A stretch of 64,000 nucleotides of DNA from JAPOXR01 sp965221935 (GTDB lineage: Bacteria > Pseudomonadota > Alphaproteobacteria > Rhodobacterales > Rhodobacteraceae), in assembly GCA_965221935.1 (NCBI GenBank), contig CBDCSZ010000070.1:1-64000 (forward strand). The letters are read 5' to 3'. The notes beneath the pieces are model-generated. The model searched no databases, had not been told where the DNA came from, and saw only the letters and a program-made list of their open reading frames with translations. The position numbers and the translations under genes were made by a program. Positions 35,757 through 44,554 of the stretch are shown piece by piece (the first letter of the stretch is position 1; every line of letters starts with the position of its first letter).

Positions 35757-36458
35757 TCAATTCTCGACAATGGCAAATGCCCGAACCGGGGATCCTGAGC
35801 CGCCCTTGAACTTGAGGGGCGCTCCGAAGAACTGGAATTCGCCGACGCCGATGAGTTCTTCGAGGTTAACCAGCCATTCAAAGTGCGATATGCCCAGATC
35901 GCGACATGCACGGTGTTGCGCGAAGAGATTGTCCGTTGGCTTGTCCGTGGATGGACCTTCCACCCCATGCATCTTTGAGCCGCGGTCATTCAGCCAGTGC
36001 GTCGCATCCACGGTGAGCCCGGGATTGGTCCAGCAAACCTTGCGGTCCGGATAATGGCGGTTGTGCAGTCCAGTGCAAAGCAAGACGATGTGACCGTTAA
36101 CCTTAACGCCCGCCTGTTCCTCGGCTTTTTCCATTTCCGCTGCGTCAATATCGCCCAAGTCTGGAATGTGCTGCAGATCAAAGCAAACGGCCTTGCCCAT
36201 GAACAGGTCAAGCGGCATTTCGTCTATGGTTGCGCCGTCGGGGTTTACGTGCCGGAACCCATCCACATGTGTTCCGACATGGTCCAGCATGCCGATAAAG
36301 TTCGTCTGAAACGTCATCGGATCTTCGGGCACACCGAGGTTGAAAGATTTCGTGCTTTCATGGTTCAGCGCCGACAAGTAGATCGGACTCTGAAACAGCT
36401 TGTGTGCAGGCATGTTGTCTTCAATGGTGACACTCAGGTCAATGATGCGTTGTCCCAT
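35757..36458 (-). CDS. Cyclase-family (KynB-like) metal-dependent hydrolase
   Basis: 233 residues, ATG 36458 with an AGGAGG-like site upstream. The motif GMLDHVGTHVDGFRHVNPDG (HxGTHxDxxxH) is the metal-binding signature of the cyclase/arylformamidase superfamily, which hydrolyses amides, N-formyl groups or cyclic imides. Further family features: GHIVLLCTGLHNRHYPDRKV and HGVEGPSTDKPTDNLFAQHR. It is longer than bacterial KynB (about 210 residues) and no other tryptophan-catabolism gene is nearby, so a kynurenine role is not implied. Confidence 0.82.
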   Translation of the reverse strand: MGQRIIDLSVTIEDNMPAHKLFQSPIYLSALNHESTKSFNLGVPEDPMTFQTNFIGMLDHVGTHVDGFRHVNPDGATIDEMPLDLFMGKAVCFDLQHIPDLGDIDAAEMEKAEEQAGVKVNGHIVLLCTGLHNRHYPDRKVCWTNPGLTVDATHWLNDRGSKMHGVEGPSTDKPTDNLFAQHRACRDLGISHFEWLVNLEELIGVGEFQFFGAPLKFKGGSGSPVRAFAIVEN

Positions 36459-36552
36459 ACTTACCTCCTTTAATGGACATGATTGTTGCAGAGTTCACTT
36501 GCTCCCAACGCCGCGTTTCTTGCCGCCGGAACGGGAGCAGATCGAAGGTCAG

Positions 36553-37293
36553 TCATGCTGCTCTCCGCCCCAGATACGATTCGATGACCTGCCGGTCCTG
36601 AGCGAGTGAACGCGCCGATCCGCTTATGGCAATCTCGGCATTCTCGAACACGTAGCCCCGATGTGCAACTTGGAGTGCCATGGTCGCAAGCTGCTCCACG
36701 AGCAAAATGGCCAACCCTTCGCGATTCAGTCGTTCAAGCACCGGAAACAAGGTCTCCAACACACGGGGCGCCAGGCCCAGCGACATTTCATCGATCATCA
36801 GGAGCCGCGGGCTGGACAACAGACCGCGGGCCAGCGCGAGCATTTGCTGTTCGCCGCCGGACAGGCTTCCGGCCACTTGTGCGCGCCGCTCGCCCAGCAC
36901 CGGGAACAGCTCGACCATGCGCTCTATATCCGCGTCGACCGAACTTTTCTGGTCCCGCCTGCGGGAATAGGCGCCAAGCCTCAAATTGTCTTCGACTGCT
37001 TGATCCGCAAATATCTGCCGCCCTTCCGGCACCAGGCTCACTCCCATGCGAACAATCCGGTGGGCCGGCAGACCCTGTGTCTCGGTCCCCTGAATCCGTA
37101 TGATGCCGCCAGAAGGTTTCACGACTCCAGCGATAGCCTTGAGAGTTGACGACTTGCCGGCGCCATTGTTGCCGATAATGGAGACGAATTCACCCGGGAG
37201 AACCTCAAGCGAAATCTCGCGGACCGCCCGAACCTGGCCGTATGTCACGCTCAGGCGTTCGACCTCCAACAATGGTTGTTGCCGGTCGGTCAT
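36553..37293 (-). CDS. livF: Branched-chain-amino-acid-type ABC transporter ATPase (LivF)
   Basis: 246 residues. Walker A GNNGAGKSS, Q-loop region, signature LSGGEQQMLALARGL, Walker B LLMIDEMSLGLAP, and the switch His replaced by the LivF-typical VEQL. Energises import together with the fused LivMG. It overlaps the upstream livMG gene by 4 bases (ATGA). LivF ends normally at 36553. Confidence 0.93.
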   Translation of the reverse strand: MTDRQQPLLEVERLSVTYGQVRAVREISLEVLPGEFVSIIGNNGAGKSSTLKAIAGVVKPSGGIIRIQGTETQGLPAHRIVRMGVSLVPEGRQIFADQAVEDNLRLGAYSRRRDQKSSVDADIERMVELFPVLGERRAQVAGSLSGGEQQMLALARGLLSSPRLLMIDEMSLGLAPRVLETLFPVLERLNREGLAILLVEQLATMALQVAHRGYVFENAEIAISGSARSLAQDRQVIESYLGRRAA

Positions 37294-39128
37294 GACACGC
37301 CGTCCGCGGCTTGCTTGTCCGCGGCAACCGATACCGCGTGGTCAAGCATATCCGGATTGCCGAAATATGCCTCGATTACCCTTGCGTTTTCCTGAATCTC
37401 GGCGGCAGTTCCCCTTGCGATCACTTCACCGTAGTCAAGAACCGTCATCTGCGATGAAATCGCCATCACGAGATCCATGTGATGTTCCACGACGACGATG
37501 GTGATTCCGTGATTGGCGAGCTCAAGTATCAGGTCGCGCAAATCGTCAACTTCCGACTGCGTCAGGCCAGCAGCCGGCTCGTCCAGCAGAAGCAGGCGTG
37601 GGCTTATGGCGAGCGCCCGGGCAATTTCCAATTTACGTTGGAAGCCGAACGGCAAGTCCTTAGCCTTGGTTTCGGCAAAGGCTGACAACCCGACATATTC
37701 CAGCAGCGCCAGGGCAGCCCGACGATTGCGCTCCTCGTCGGTTCGATAGTTTGGAAGACGCAGGATGGCCGAAATAATGCCGGAGCGGTAGTGAGAATAG
37801 AAACCGTTCCAGACATTCTCAAGCGCGGTCATTTCCTTAAACAACTCTGTATTCTGAAATGTGCGGGCCAATCCACGGCGAGCGAGCTGATGGCTCCGCA
37901 TCGCCGTTATTTCTTCTCCTTCAAAGAGTATTCGCCCTGAGCTCACCTGGTAGATGCCTGACACCGCGTTGAGAAGCGTGGATTTGCCAGCGCCGTTGGG
38001 ACCGATGAGACCGTGAATCGATCCGGTGGCGACCTGTGTCTGAACATTGTCCAAGGCGCTCAGGCCACCGAATTGCAAACTTACGCTCTCGGCCTCAAGA
38101 CTGACTCCGCCCCCGCTCCTTACATCTCCCAAGACATCCTTCAGCGAACCGCCTGTCGCGTTTGATGCCTGAACCGGGGTTATAGGGAAAAATCGATGCT
38201 GGGCATCGGCCACGCTGCCAATGATTCCGCGAGGAAGAAAAAACATGACGATTGCCAGAAGGGCGCCATAAGCAAACGCCTGCCATTCCCCAAACTGCTG
38301 AAGAAACTCGGGCAAGTAGCTCAGAACGCCCGCTCCAACGATTGGACCGAGGGTGGTTCCCGCTCCTCCCAGGATGACCATCAGCAGGAAGCGGATAGAA
38401 TCGCCGAACGAAAAAATGTCAGGGCTGATGTATTTGTTCAGGAAAACGTAAAAGACCCCGGAAGCGCCCGCCGTCACGGCCGAAATCACGAATGCGAGCG
38501 TGCGGATCGCGGTGACGTTGATGCCAAGTGAACTGGCTGCGATTTCGCTCTGGCTAGTGGCAAGCATGGCGCGACCGAAACGTGAATTCATGATGTTCAC
38601 GTTGACCGCGAATGCAATCAGCGCACATCCGCCGACCAAGTAAAAGTAAATTCGGTGACCGATTGGAAATCCGAATATGCCGGGCTGCGGCACATCGGAG
38701 ATGCCGACCCAGCTTCCGGTAAGTGAATCCCACTCAATGGCGATGTTCTCGATAATGATGCCGAAAGCTATGGTGACGACCGCCAAATAAACGCCGCGCA
38801 CCCGCACCGTCGGATAAGCGAGCAACACACCGAAGGCGCCAGAGAACAGCATGCCTAGCAAGAGACAAGGCACGAAACCGACACCAAGCCGTGTCGCGAG
38901 GATTGCTGCGGTATACGCTCCGATTGCGTAGAGACCGGCCTGACCAAGGGAAACCAGGCCGGTTAATCCGACAAGCACGTTGAGGCCTAGCGCGAGTATC
39001 ATATAAATCAGCATCAACGTGTAGAAACGCAATGCATACTCGTTGCCCGCAATCTCGGGCATCGCGAGGAGCAGGACTGCCGCACCCGAAGCGAAAACCC
39101 AGTTTCGGTTGCGTATCAGCCAAATCAT
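37290..39128 (-). CDS. livM: Fused LivM permease - LivG ATPase
   Basis: 612 residues, about the sum of LivM and LivG. Residues 1-310: permease with about eight membrane segments (YALRFYTLMLIYMILALGLN, VGLTGLVSLGQAGLYAIGAY, FGDSIRFLLMVILGGAGTTL). A linker around 310-345 leads to the ATPase (from about 345): Walker A GPNGAGKSTLLNAVSG, signature LPFGFQRKLEIARALA, Walker B LLLLDEPAAGL, switch VVEHHMDLVM. Such fusions are common in alphaproteobacterial Liv systems. It overlaps livH and livF by 4 bases each. Confidence 0.92.
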   Translation of the reverse strand: MIWLIRNRNWVFASGAAVLLLAMPEIAGNEYALRFYTLMLIYMILALGLNVLVGLTGLVSLGQAGLYAIGAYTAAILATRLGVGFVPCLLLGMLFSGAFGVLLAYPTVRVRGVYLAVVTIAFGIIIENIAIEWDSLTGSWVGISDVPQPGIFGFPIGHRIYFYLVGGCALIAFAVNVNIMNSRFGRAMLATSQSEIAASSLGINVTAIRTLAFVISAVTAGASGVFYVFLNKYISPDIFSFGDSIRFLLMVILGGAGTTLGPIVGAGVLSYLPEFLQQFGEWQAFAYGALLAIVMFFLPRGIIGSVADAQHRFFPITPVQASNATGGSLKDVLGDVRSGGGVSLEAESVSLQFGGLSALDNVQTQVATGSIHGLIGPNGAGKSTLLNAVSGIYQVSSGRILFEGEEITAMRSHQLARRGLARTFQNTELFKEMTALENVWNGFYSHYRSGIISAILRLPNYRTDEERNRRAALALLEYVGLSAFAETKAKDLPFGFQRKLEIARALAISPRLLLLDEPAAGLTQSEVDDLRDLILELANHGITIVVVEHHMDLVMAISSQMTVLDYGEVIARGTAAEIQENARVIEAYFGNPDMLDHAVSVAADKQAADGVS

Positions 39129-40000
39129 ACCTTGACGATTTCTTTGCGCCCGAACAGTCCCTGGGGCCAGATCATGAGTACAAGAATGACAATGCTGAAG
39201 CCAACGGCTTCGCGGGCTGCCGTGCTGATATAGCCGTCAACGAATTTCTCAATGACACCGTACAGCAGTCCAGCGATAACAACCCCGGGCGCGCTCGTGA
39301 TGCCTCCGATGATGGCGACGGCAAAGCCCTTGATACCAAGCAGAAGCCCCATGGTCGCGGAGGCCTGAATCACGGGTGCGACCAGAATGCCCGACAAACC
39401 GCCGAGCGCACTTGCGAGGCCGAAGGAAATCATGGCGATCTGGTTGACATTTATACCCACAATTGCCGCCGCGGTTCGATTGAAGGCAACCGCCCGCATG
39501 GCTCGGCCGATTTGTGTGCGCCTCTGAAAAACATGCAGGAGAATGACAATGAGAACCGCCGCGAAGGGTATGAGCAGTTCCTGAGGAAACACTCCCGCAC
39601 CGAGGATTGTGACGGGATTCTCCACGAGCGGAGACGGCAGTGGCCGCGCAAACGCTCCGAAACTAATCGTGGCATAGCTCTCCAGCATGATGCCGATGGC
39701 GATTGTGGTGAGCATCCATCCGATGGATTGCGCTTGGGCGGCGAATGGACGGATGGCGATCCGTTCCAGTGCGACACCGAAAACGATGCTGACAGTGATC
39801 GCCAGCAGAATGGCCACTGACATCGGCAAGGAAAAGTCCAGAAAAACTATCGTAAGGACTGCGCCAAGCATCAGCGTGTCGCCATGAGCGAAATTCACCG
39901 CCTTGGCGGAAGACCACATGACGTGGAAACCGATGGCCACCAATGCGTAGATGCCGCCAATCGCGAGACCGGCGAGCAGGTATTGGACAACAGCGCTCAT
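39125..40000 (-). CDS. livH: Branched-chain-amino-acid-type ABC permease (LivH)
   Basis: 291 residues, eight predicted membrane segments. Typical LivH features: YLLAGLAIGGIYALVAIGFH, SSAKAVNFAHGDTLMLGAVL, AVAFNRTAAAIVGINVNQIA and ASATMGLLLGIKGFAVAIIG followed by GGITSAPGVVIAGL. Forms the membrane channel with LivM. It follows the binding-protein gene after 84 bases and overlaps livMG by 4. Confidence 0.93.
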   Translation of the reverse strand: MSAVVQYLLAGLAIGGIYALVAIGFHVMWSSAKAVNFAHGDTLMLGAVLTIVFLDFSLPMSVAILLAITVSIVFGVALERIAIRPFAAQAQSIGWMLTTIAIGIMLESYATISFGAFARPLPSPLVENPVTILGAGVFPQELLIPFAAVLIVILLHVFQRRTQIGRAMRAVAFNRTAAAIVGINVNQIAMISFGLASALGGLSGILVAPVIQASATMGLLLGIKGFAVAIIGGITSAPGVVIAGLLYGVIEKFVDGYISTAAREAVGFSIVILVLMIWPQGLFGRKEIVKV

Positions 40001-40084
40001 GTTAGAGGCCCTGCCGGCGATACACGAGTATCTTCGAGAGTGCTCTTTATCGCCGGCAGAGTATCATTGATCCAAAGCTCAGCG

Positions 40085-41272
40085 TCAGTCGCACGGAGTC
40101 TGTTCAAGCGGCAGAAGCTTGCCGTCGTACCAAGCCGTCAACTTGTAGGCTGCCGGAAGAATTGCGTCGTGCCGTTCTTCGGTCCGCTCGAACGCCGGGT
40201 TGTAATTCGTGACAAGGCCTTCGTGCTGCACTTCAAAGAGAGCGTCGTAAACCTTCGCACGATCAAAACTTCCTGCGATTTCGATCGCATTGGCAATGAT
40301 ATGGACCGCGTCATAGGCATTGGCAGTTCCTGAACCCATGCGGATCTCTTCCTGGCTCCCAATGTCGAAACGATCCTGCATTCGCGCATAGAGTTCCTGT
40401 GCCTTCGGCTCAAGTTCGCCCATCCACGAATAGGTCTGCATGATCAGAGCGCAATTGGCGAGATCGCCAGCGAGTTCGCCTAGGTTGCCGGCAAACCCCC
40501 AGGCGCCAATGACCACCGGCGACCAGTCGATCTTCTGCAGGCTCCGCAAGATCTGGTTTCCTTCGCGGTCCAGACCCCACATGATGAGAACTTCCGCTCC
40601 GGCATCACGCAACCGGATGAGTTGCGGCGTCATGTCGGTGTCTTTCCAATTGAACGTCTCGGCGCCGACTTCTTCCAGACCCTGTTCCCGAAGTGCGTTC
40701 TGGAGGTCCGGATACGCTCCCTTACCCCATCCCGTATTCTCGTACATGATTCCGATGCTGTTGTTCGCCGAACGTTCAATTCCCTCTGCGACCAGAAACT
40801 TCGTGACCCAGCGATCCTTTGCCGAAACACGGAACATGAAATTCGGATCCCTGCCGTTTTCGATCACTTTCGTGTTTGCTGCGATGGTGCCGACATAGGG
40901 CATGCCGATTTCATGAATTGGATCGCGCTGCGCAAGGGCCACCGTCGAGTGGTAACCGCCGATCATGGCCACGCAGTTGTCAGACAGACCGATGCGCCGC
41001 ACATTGTCCACGCCCCTGGGCGGTGCGCCGGCATCGTCGTACTGGATGAATTCCAATTCCTGGCCCAGAACACCTCCGGCTGCGTTGATGTCCTCAATAG
41101 CGAGTTCAGCGCCCATTCGAATGGCCTTGCCGCCGAACGCCGCCGGCCCGGTGACCGGGCCCGAATTGCCGATGCAGGCGTTCGCCTCTTCCGCCTTGGC
41201 CGCGCCGTTGCTCAAGTTGAACGCTAGCGCCGCCGCGGCTGCGACCGGCAGTATCTTTTTCGCTTTATTCAT
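40085..41272 (-). CDS. ABC transporter substrate-binding protein (Leu/Ile/Val-type, peripla_BP_6)
   Basis: 395 residues with a signal peptide (KKILPVAAAAALAFNLSNGA, cleavage after AAKA). Features of the peripla_BP_6 fold: IGNSGPVTGPAAFGGKAIRM, INAAGGVLGQELEFIQYDDA, VAMIGGYHSTVALA. First gene of the transporter operon, preceded by GGGAGGAG at the ribosome site. It should deliver the ligand to LivH/MG. Liv-type proteins bind amino acids, amides, urea or aromatic acids; the downstream amidase and cyclase suggest an amide-containing compound (inference). Confidence 0.92.
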   Translation of the reverse strand: MNKAKKILPVAAAAALAFNLSNGAAKAEEANACIGNSGPVTGPAAFGGKAIRMGAELAIEDINAAGGVLGQELEFIQYDDAGAPPRGVDNVRRIGLSDNCVAMIGGYHSTVALAQRDPIHEIGMPYVGTIAANTKVIENGRDPNFMFRVSAKDRWVTKFLVAEGIERSANNSIGIMYENTGWGKGAYPDLQNALREQGLEEVGAETFNWKDTDMTPQLIRLRDAGAEVLIMWGLDREGNQILRSLQKIDWSPVVIGAWGFAGNLGELAGDLANCALIMQTYSWMGELEPKAQELYARMQDRFDIGSQEEIRMGSGTANAYDAVHIIANAIEIAGSFDRAKVYDALFEVQHEGLVTNYNPAFERTEERHDAILPAAYKLTAWYDGKLLPLEQTPCD

Positions 41273-42085
41273 GATCTCCTCCCTGAAGCAGTTGTTACAG
41301 CTGATCGTGATTCAGCATGACACACACTTGTGGAATGTCAACATGAACGTCGGGCTCGATTACGGTTTAACGCGGTCTTGGGATGCAAAGACGAAACCCG
41401 CGGCGAGCGCCGCCATGACCTGATTGTCGATTGCGGACGCAGACGGATTCCATTGCTGCGGGCCATGCAGGGCAGGCAACCGGTAATCACTGTTCTCGAA
41501 AGGAAAGGAAGGCCGAAGCCGTGCATTTGCCCTCCGGTTTGCCGGAGGGGAGGCGGCAAACCCGTGGATCCCGCAAGTGAAAATATTATCATGCACTGAT
41601 CAGGGATTGCCAAGGGGATGCCAAGAGGCCCATCACATCCTGCAGGTTGTCCCTGCACTTCTGCCGGGACATCGCCGGGCTTTCTCGGACCGGGAGCAGC
41701 CGGCTGACGGCCACCGTCGTTACGTGGCTGCAAATGGCCCAGGCCACACTTCCATCACTGATGAATGGATTGGAACCGTATACCGCAGGTCGCACTGTTT
41801 CCTTGAAGTTATTGGCACACGGGCGGCAACGCCGCGAAGTGTTGCATGCCGGGAAATGACCACAACCGGGCGGCGTTTCCTGGACTCGGGAAAATGCAGG
41901 CGCTCGGGAAGCGCCAATCACACCCGCACACTTTTCCTTTTTTGTGGCGCCGGTCGCAACAGCATACGTCTGCGCGGCGGTTTCTTGATCATGTGCGGCT
42001 TCCAGTCATTTGCATTTTTGAAAGATTTCGCCGGGTCCGCGATCACGATGGAATATTTTTTGGCGCCGGGGTCGGTTTGAGAAGT
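41273..42085. other. Non-coding gap with a short perfect hairpin
   Basis: About 810 bases between the transporter operon and the macrodomain gene. ORFs on both strands (for example 41589-41921 minus) have no family features. At 41530-41549 CCCTCCGG, loop TTTG, CCGGAGGG forms a perfect hairpin, but no T-run follows, so a terminator role is uncertain. The left end contains the operon promoter. Confidence 0.4.
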
Positions 42086-42628
42086 TCAGCAGTCGCAGTC
42101 AACGGCGGAAGACAGGATCTCGGATCCGATTTCGTCAAACGCCACCAAAAAAACCTTGTCGATGGCCAGGCCTTTCTCGATTTCTGAGCGGATCGTTTGC
42201 ACGGCGACAAGGGCTGCCTCTTCGGGCGGAAAACCGTAGATTCCCGTCGAAATCGAAGGAAACGCCACTTTCCTGGCACCCGCTTCAACCGCCCTCGCAA
42301 GTGAATTGCGGTAACAGGAAGCCAGCATCTCAGCCTCGTTCGACTGCCCGCCTCGCCATACGGGACCGGCAGTGTGAATGACCCAATTGGCAGGAAGCGC
42401 AAACCCTTCGGTAATGACGGCTTTGCCTGTCGGGCAGGAGCCGATACGAGCAGTCGCGTCATTGATTTCGGGACCCGCCGCCCGGCGAATTGCTCCGTCA
42501 ACCCCGCCGCCAGGCGCAAGGCTTGTGTTGGCGGCGTTTACAATGGCATCCACGTCAAGCTTTGTGATGTCACCGCGCAAGACTGAAATCACCTTTTCCA
42601 ATTTTCCCTCCTTTTGCAGTTTTCGCAA
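42086..42628 (-). CDS. Macrodomain protein (O-acetyl-ADP-ribose deacetylase type)
   Basis: 180 residues. VISVLRGDITKLDVDAIVNA then ANTSLAPGGGVDGAIRRAAG is the ADP-ribose-binding macrodomain (MacroD/YmdB group, with GGGVDGAI), followed by CPTGKAVITEGFALPANWVI and AFPSISTGIYGFPPEEAALV (phosphate-binding loop). It removes acetyl or ADP-ribose groups from ADP-ribosylated substrates. The gene is single; its link to the SIR2-family remnant far upstream, if any, is functional analogy only. Confidence 0.9.
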   Translation of the reverse strand: MRKLQKEGKLEKVISVLRGDITKLDVDAIVNAANTSLAPGGGVDGAIRRAAGPEINDATARIGSCPTGKAVITEGFALPANWVIHTAGPVWRGGQSNEAEMLASCYRNSLARAVEAGARKVAFPSISTGIYGFPPEEAALVAVQTIRSEIEKGLAIDKVFLVAFDEIGSEILSSAVDCDC

Positions 42629-42931
42629 ATCCCAAATGTCGTGTCCGTCAAGGCACGCCAGCCGAAATGCGGCGGCTGAGGCAAAGCGGCCTTCCTCTGT
42701 ATCTTGAATTCAACATTTCTCCGGCGCGTGAACAAGCGGGGCAATCCACGGCGATCGCGGTGAAAACGCGGTTCGGCGCAGTTGTCTGCCGCCAACAATT
42801 GAGGCAGATGCACCTGCACACTGGTGTCATCAGCTGTGCGGCAAGTCCACAATTGTCATCGCGTCGCGATCGGCGCCGGCATTGATGAACGGGCGAAGCG
42901 CCACACTGCAGGGCCGTGACAATGGGAGAAT
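42629..42931. other. Intergenic region with a doubtful small zinc-ribbon ORF
   Basis: A minus-strand ORF at 42648-42830 (60 codons) contains CLNC and CPAC separated by 17 residues, resembling a zinc ribbon, but it has no clear ribosome site and no conserved context. Otherwise divergent promoters for the macrodomain and amidohydrolase genes are expected here. Confidence 0.25.
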
Positions 42932-44554
42932 ATGCGCATGATCACCGTTTTTTCCGCCAGAAAAATCATCACCATGGATCACAACATGCCGGAGGCAACG
43001 CATGTGGCCGTGCGCGATGGCCGTGTTTTGGCCGTCGGCGGCTTGGACTGCGCCGCTGGCTGGGGAGACCACAAGCTCGATGAGAGGTTCTGCGACAAGG
43101 TTTTGCTGCCAGGCCTGATTGAAGCGCACGCGCATGTTGCCGCCGGCGGGGTTTGGCGGTTCTGTTATCTGGGCCATTTCGAGCGGGTCGATCCTGCGGG
43201 CGCAAGCTGGCCGGGCGTCACGTGCTACGACGCGATTGTCGAGCGGCTTCGGACTGCGGCAAGCGCCGATTCCTCGGGTCCGGTTGTCGGCTGGGGATTT
43301 GATCCGAGTTTCGTCGAAGGGCCGAGAATGAACCGGCGCCTGCTGGACAAGGTGTCCAAGGAACGGCCGGTCGTAGTCATGCATTCGAATTTCCACGTTC
43401 TGACGGCCAACAGCGCGGCTCTTGAAATCGTGCGCATGGAAAGATTCGGCAATTTGGAAGGCGTGCGGCGGGCTGCGGACGGGACCCTGAGCGGGGAGCT
43501 GCAGGAATTTGAGGCGATGGGTCCGATCATGAAATATGCCGGAATCGAATTCTCAGACCTTTCGGACGAAAACGCGGTGCGGGCCTATGGCCAATTGGCG
43601 AAAAACTGCGGCGTGACCACAATTGCTGACTTGAATTCCGACCTTTACGACGATGAGATCAGCATGCTCCTGCGGGTGACCTCGGAGGAACAGTTTCCAA
43701 TTCGCTATGCGCCAATTATGGCGGCCACAAATCTCGATCCGGAGGAGATTGCCGAACGCGCAATCGCGGCCCGCAAACGGTCGACAGAAAAGCTCCATCT
43801 GGGTTCGGTGAAGCTGTTCACGGACGGCACGATCCAGGGCCGGACGGCAAAGCTGAAGCCGCCCGGATATCTGACCGGCGAAGATTGCGGGATGTGGAAC
43901 ATGGACATGGATGATTTTCGGCGGTCCGTGCGGGTTTTGCATGGCGCAGGCGTCAAAATCCACATCCATGCCAATGGCGACGAGGCGACAGAACAGAGCA
44001 TTCAGGCGTTCGAACAGGCGATGCTGTCAAACCCAAATCCTGACCTTCGGCACACGCTCGAGCATGCGCAGCTCTCTGGAATTGATCAATTCAAGCGCAT
44101 GAAGGCGCTGGGTCTGACCGTCAATCTGTTTGCGAACCACGTTCATTACTTCGGCGATATTCACTGGACATCTTCACTCGGTCCGGACCGCGCCCGGCGG
44201 ATGGATGCCTGCGCCGACGCATGGCGCGTGTTTGACGGCGAGTTTGCGGTTCATTCCGACGCGCCTGTTACGCCGCTGAATCCGTTGAAGACAGCGTGGT
44301 GCGCCGTCAACCGCATCACCGCGGGCGGACGGCAATTGGGCGTGTCACAAAAGATTTCGGTCGCTCAGGCTCTTGGATGCATCACACTGGGAGCGGCCCA
44401 TGTGCTGAAACTTGACGGTCTGGTCGGCTCAATTCAATGCGGCAAGCTCGCCGATTTTTGCGTGTTGGACGACGATCCTTTGTCAGCCTCGCCGACCGAA
44501 TTCGCCGAAATCCCGGTCGCGGCCACCGTTCTTGGCGGAAGGGTGATGTCATGA
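42932..44554 (+). CDS. Amidohydrolase family 3 (YtcJ-like)
   Basis: 540 residues; ATG 42932 or the better-spaced ATG 42938 after GGGAG. Metal-binding HxH is at LPGLIEAHAHVAAGG, the next His in KIHIHANGDEATEQSIQAFE, LRHTLEHAQLSGIDQFKRM supplies another, and the catalytic Asp lies in FAVHSDAPVTPLNPLKTAWC. The C-terminal composite beta-domain (GSIQCGKLADFCVLDDDPL) is typical. It hydrolyses an amide or related bond of unknown substrate. It ends in ATGTCATGA, overlapping the start of the MlrC-like gene by 4 bases, so the two are translationally coupled. Confidence 0.88.
   Translation: MRMITVFSARKIITMDHNMPEATHVAVRDGRVLAVGGLDCAAGWGDHKLDERFCDKVLLPGLIEAHAHVAAGGVWRFCYLGHFERVDPAGASWPGVTCYDAIVERLRTAASADSSGPVVGWGFDPSFVEGPRMNRRLLDKVSKERPVVVMHSNFHVLTANSAALEIVRMERFGNLEGVRRAADGTLSGELQEFEAMGPIMKYAGIEFSDLSDENAVRAYGQLAKNCGVTTIADLNSDLYDDEISMLLRVTSEEQFPIRYAPIMAATNLDPEEIAERAIAARKRSTEKLHLGSVKLFTDGTIQGRTAKLKPPGYLTGEDCGMWNMDMDDFRRSVRVLHGAGVKIHIHANGDEATEQSIQAFEQAMLSNPNPDLRHTLEHAQLSGIDQFKRMKALGLTVNLFANHVHYFGDIHWTSSLGPDRARRMDACADAWRVFDGEFAVHSDAPVTPLNPLKTAWCAVNRITAGGRQLGVSQKISVAQALGCITLGAAHVLKLDGLVGSIQCGKLADFCVLDDDPLSASPTEFAEIPVAATVLGGRVMS

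Noticed and set aside
41589..41921. 110-codon minus-strand ORF in the gap after the Liv operon.
   Set aside because: No domain, no ribosome site, and Arg/Pro/Ser-rich composition typical of a chance frame in GC-rich DNA.
42648..42830. 60-codon minus-strand ORF with CLNC and CPAC, like a zinc ribbon.
   Set aside because: No ribosome site or context; overlapping ORFs in other frames are equally open. Mentioned only as doubtful.
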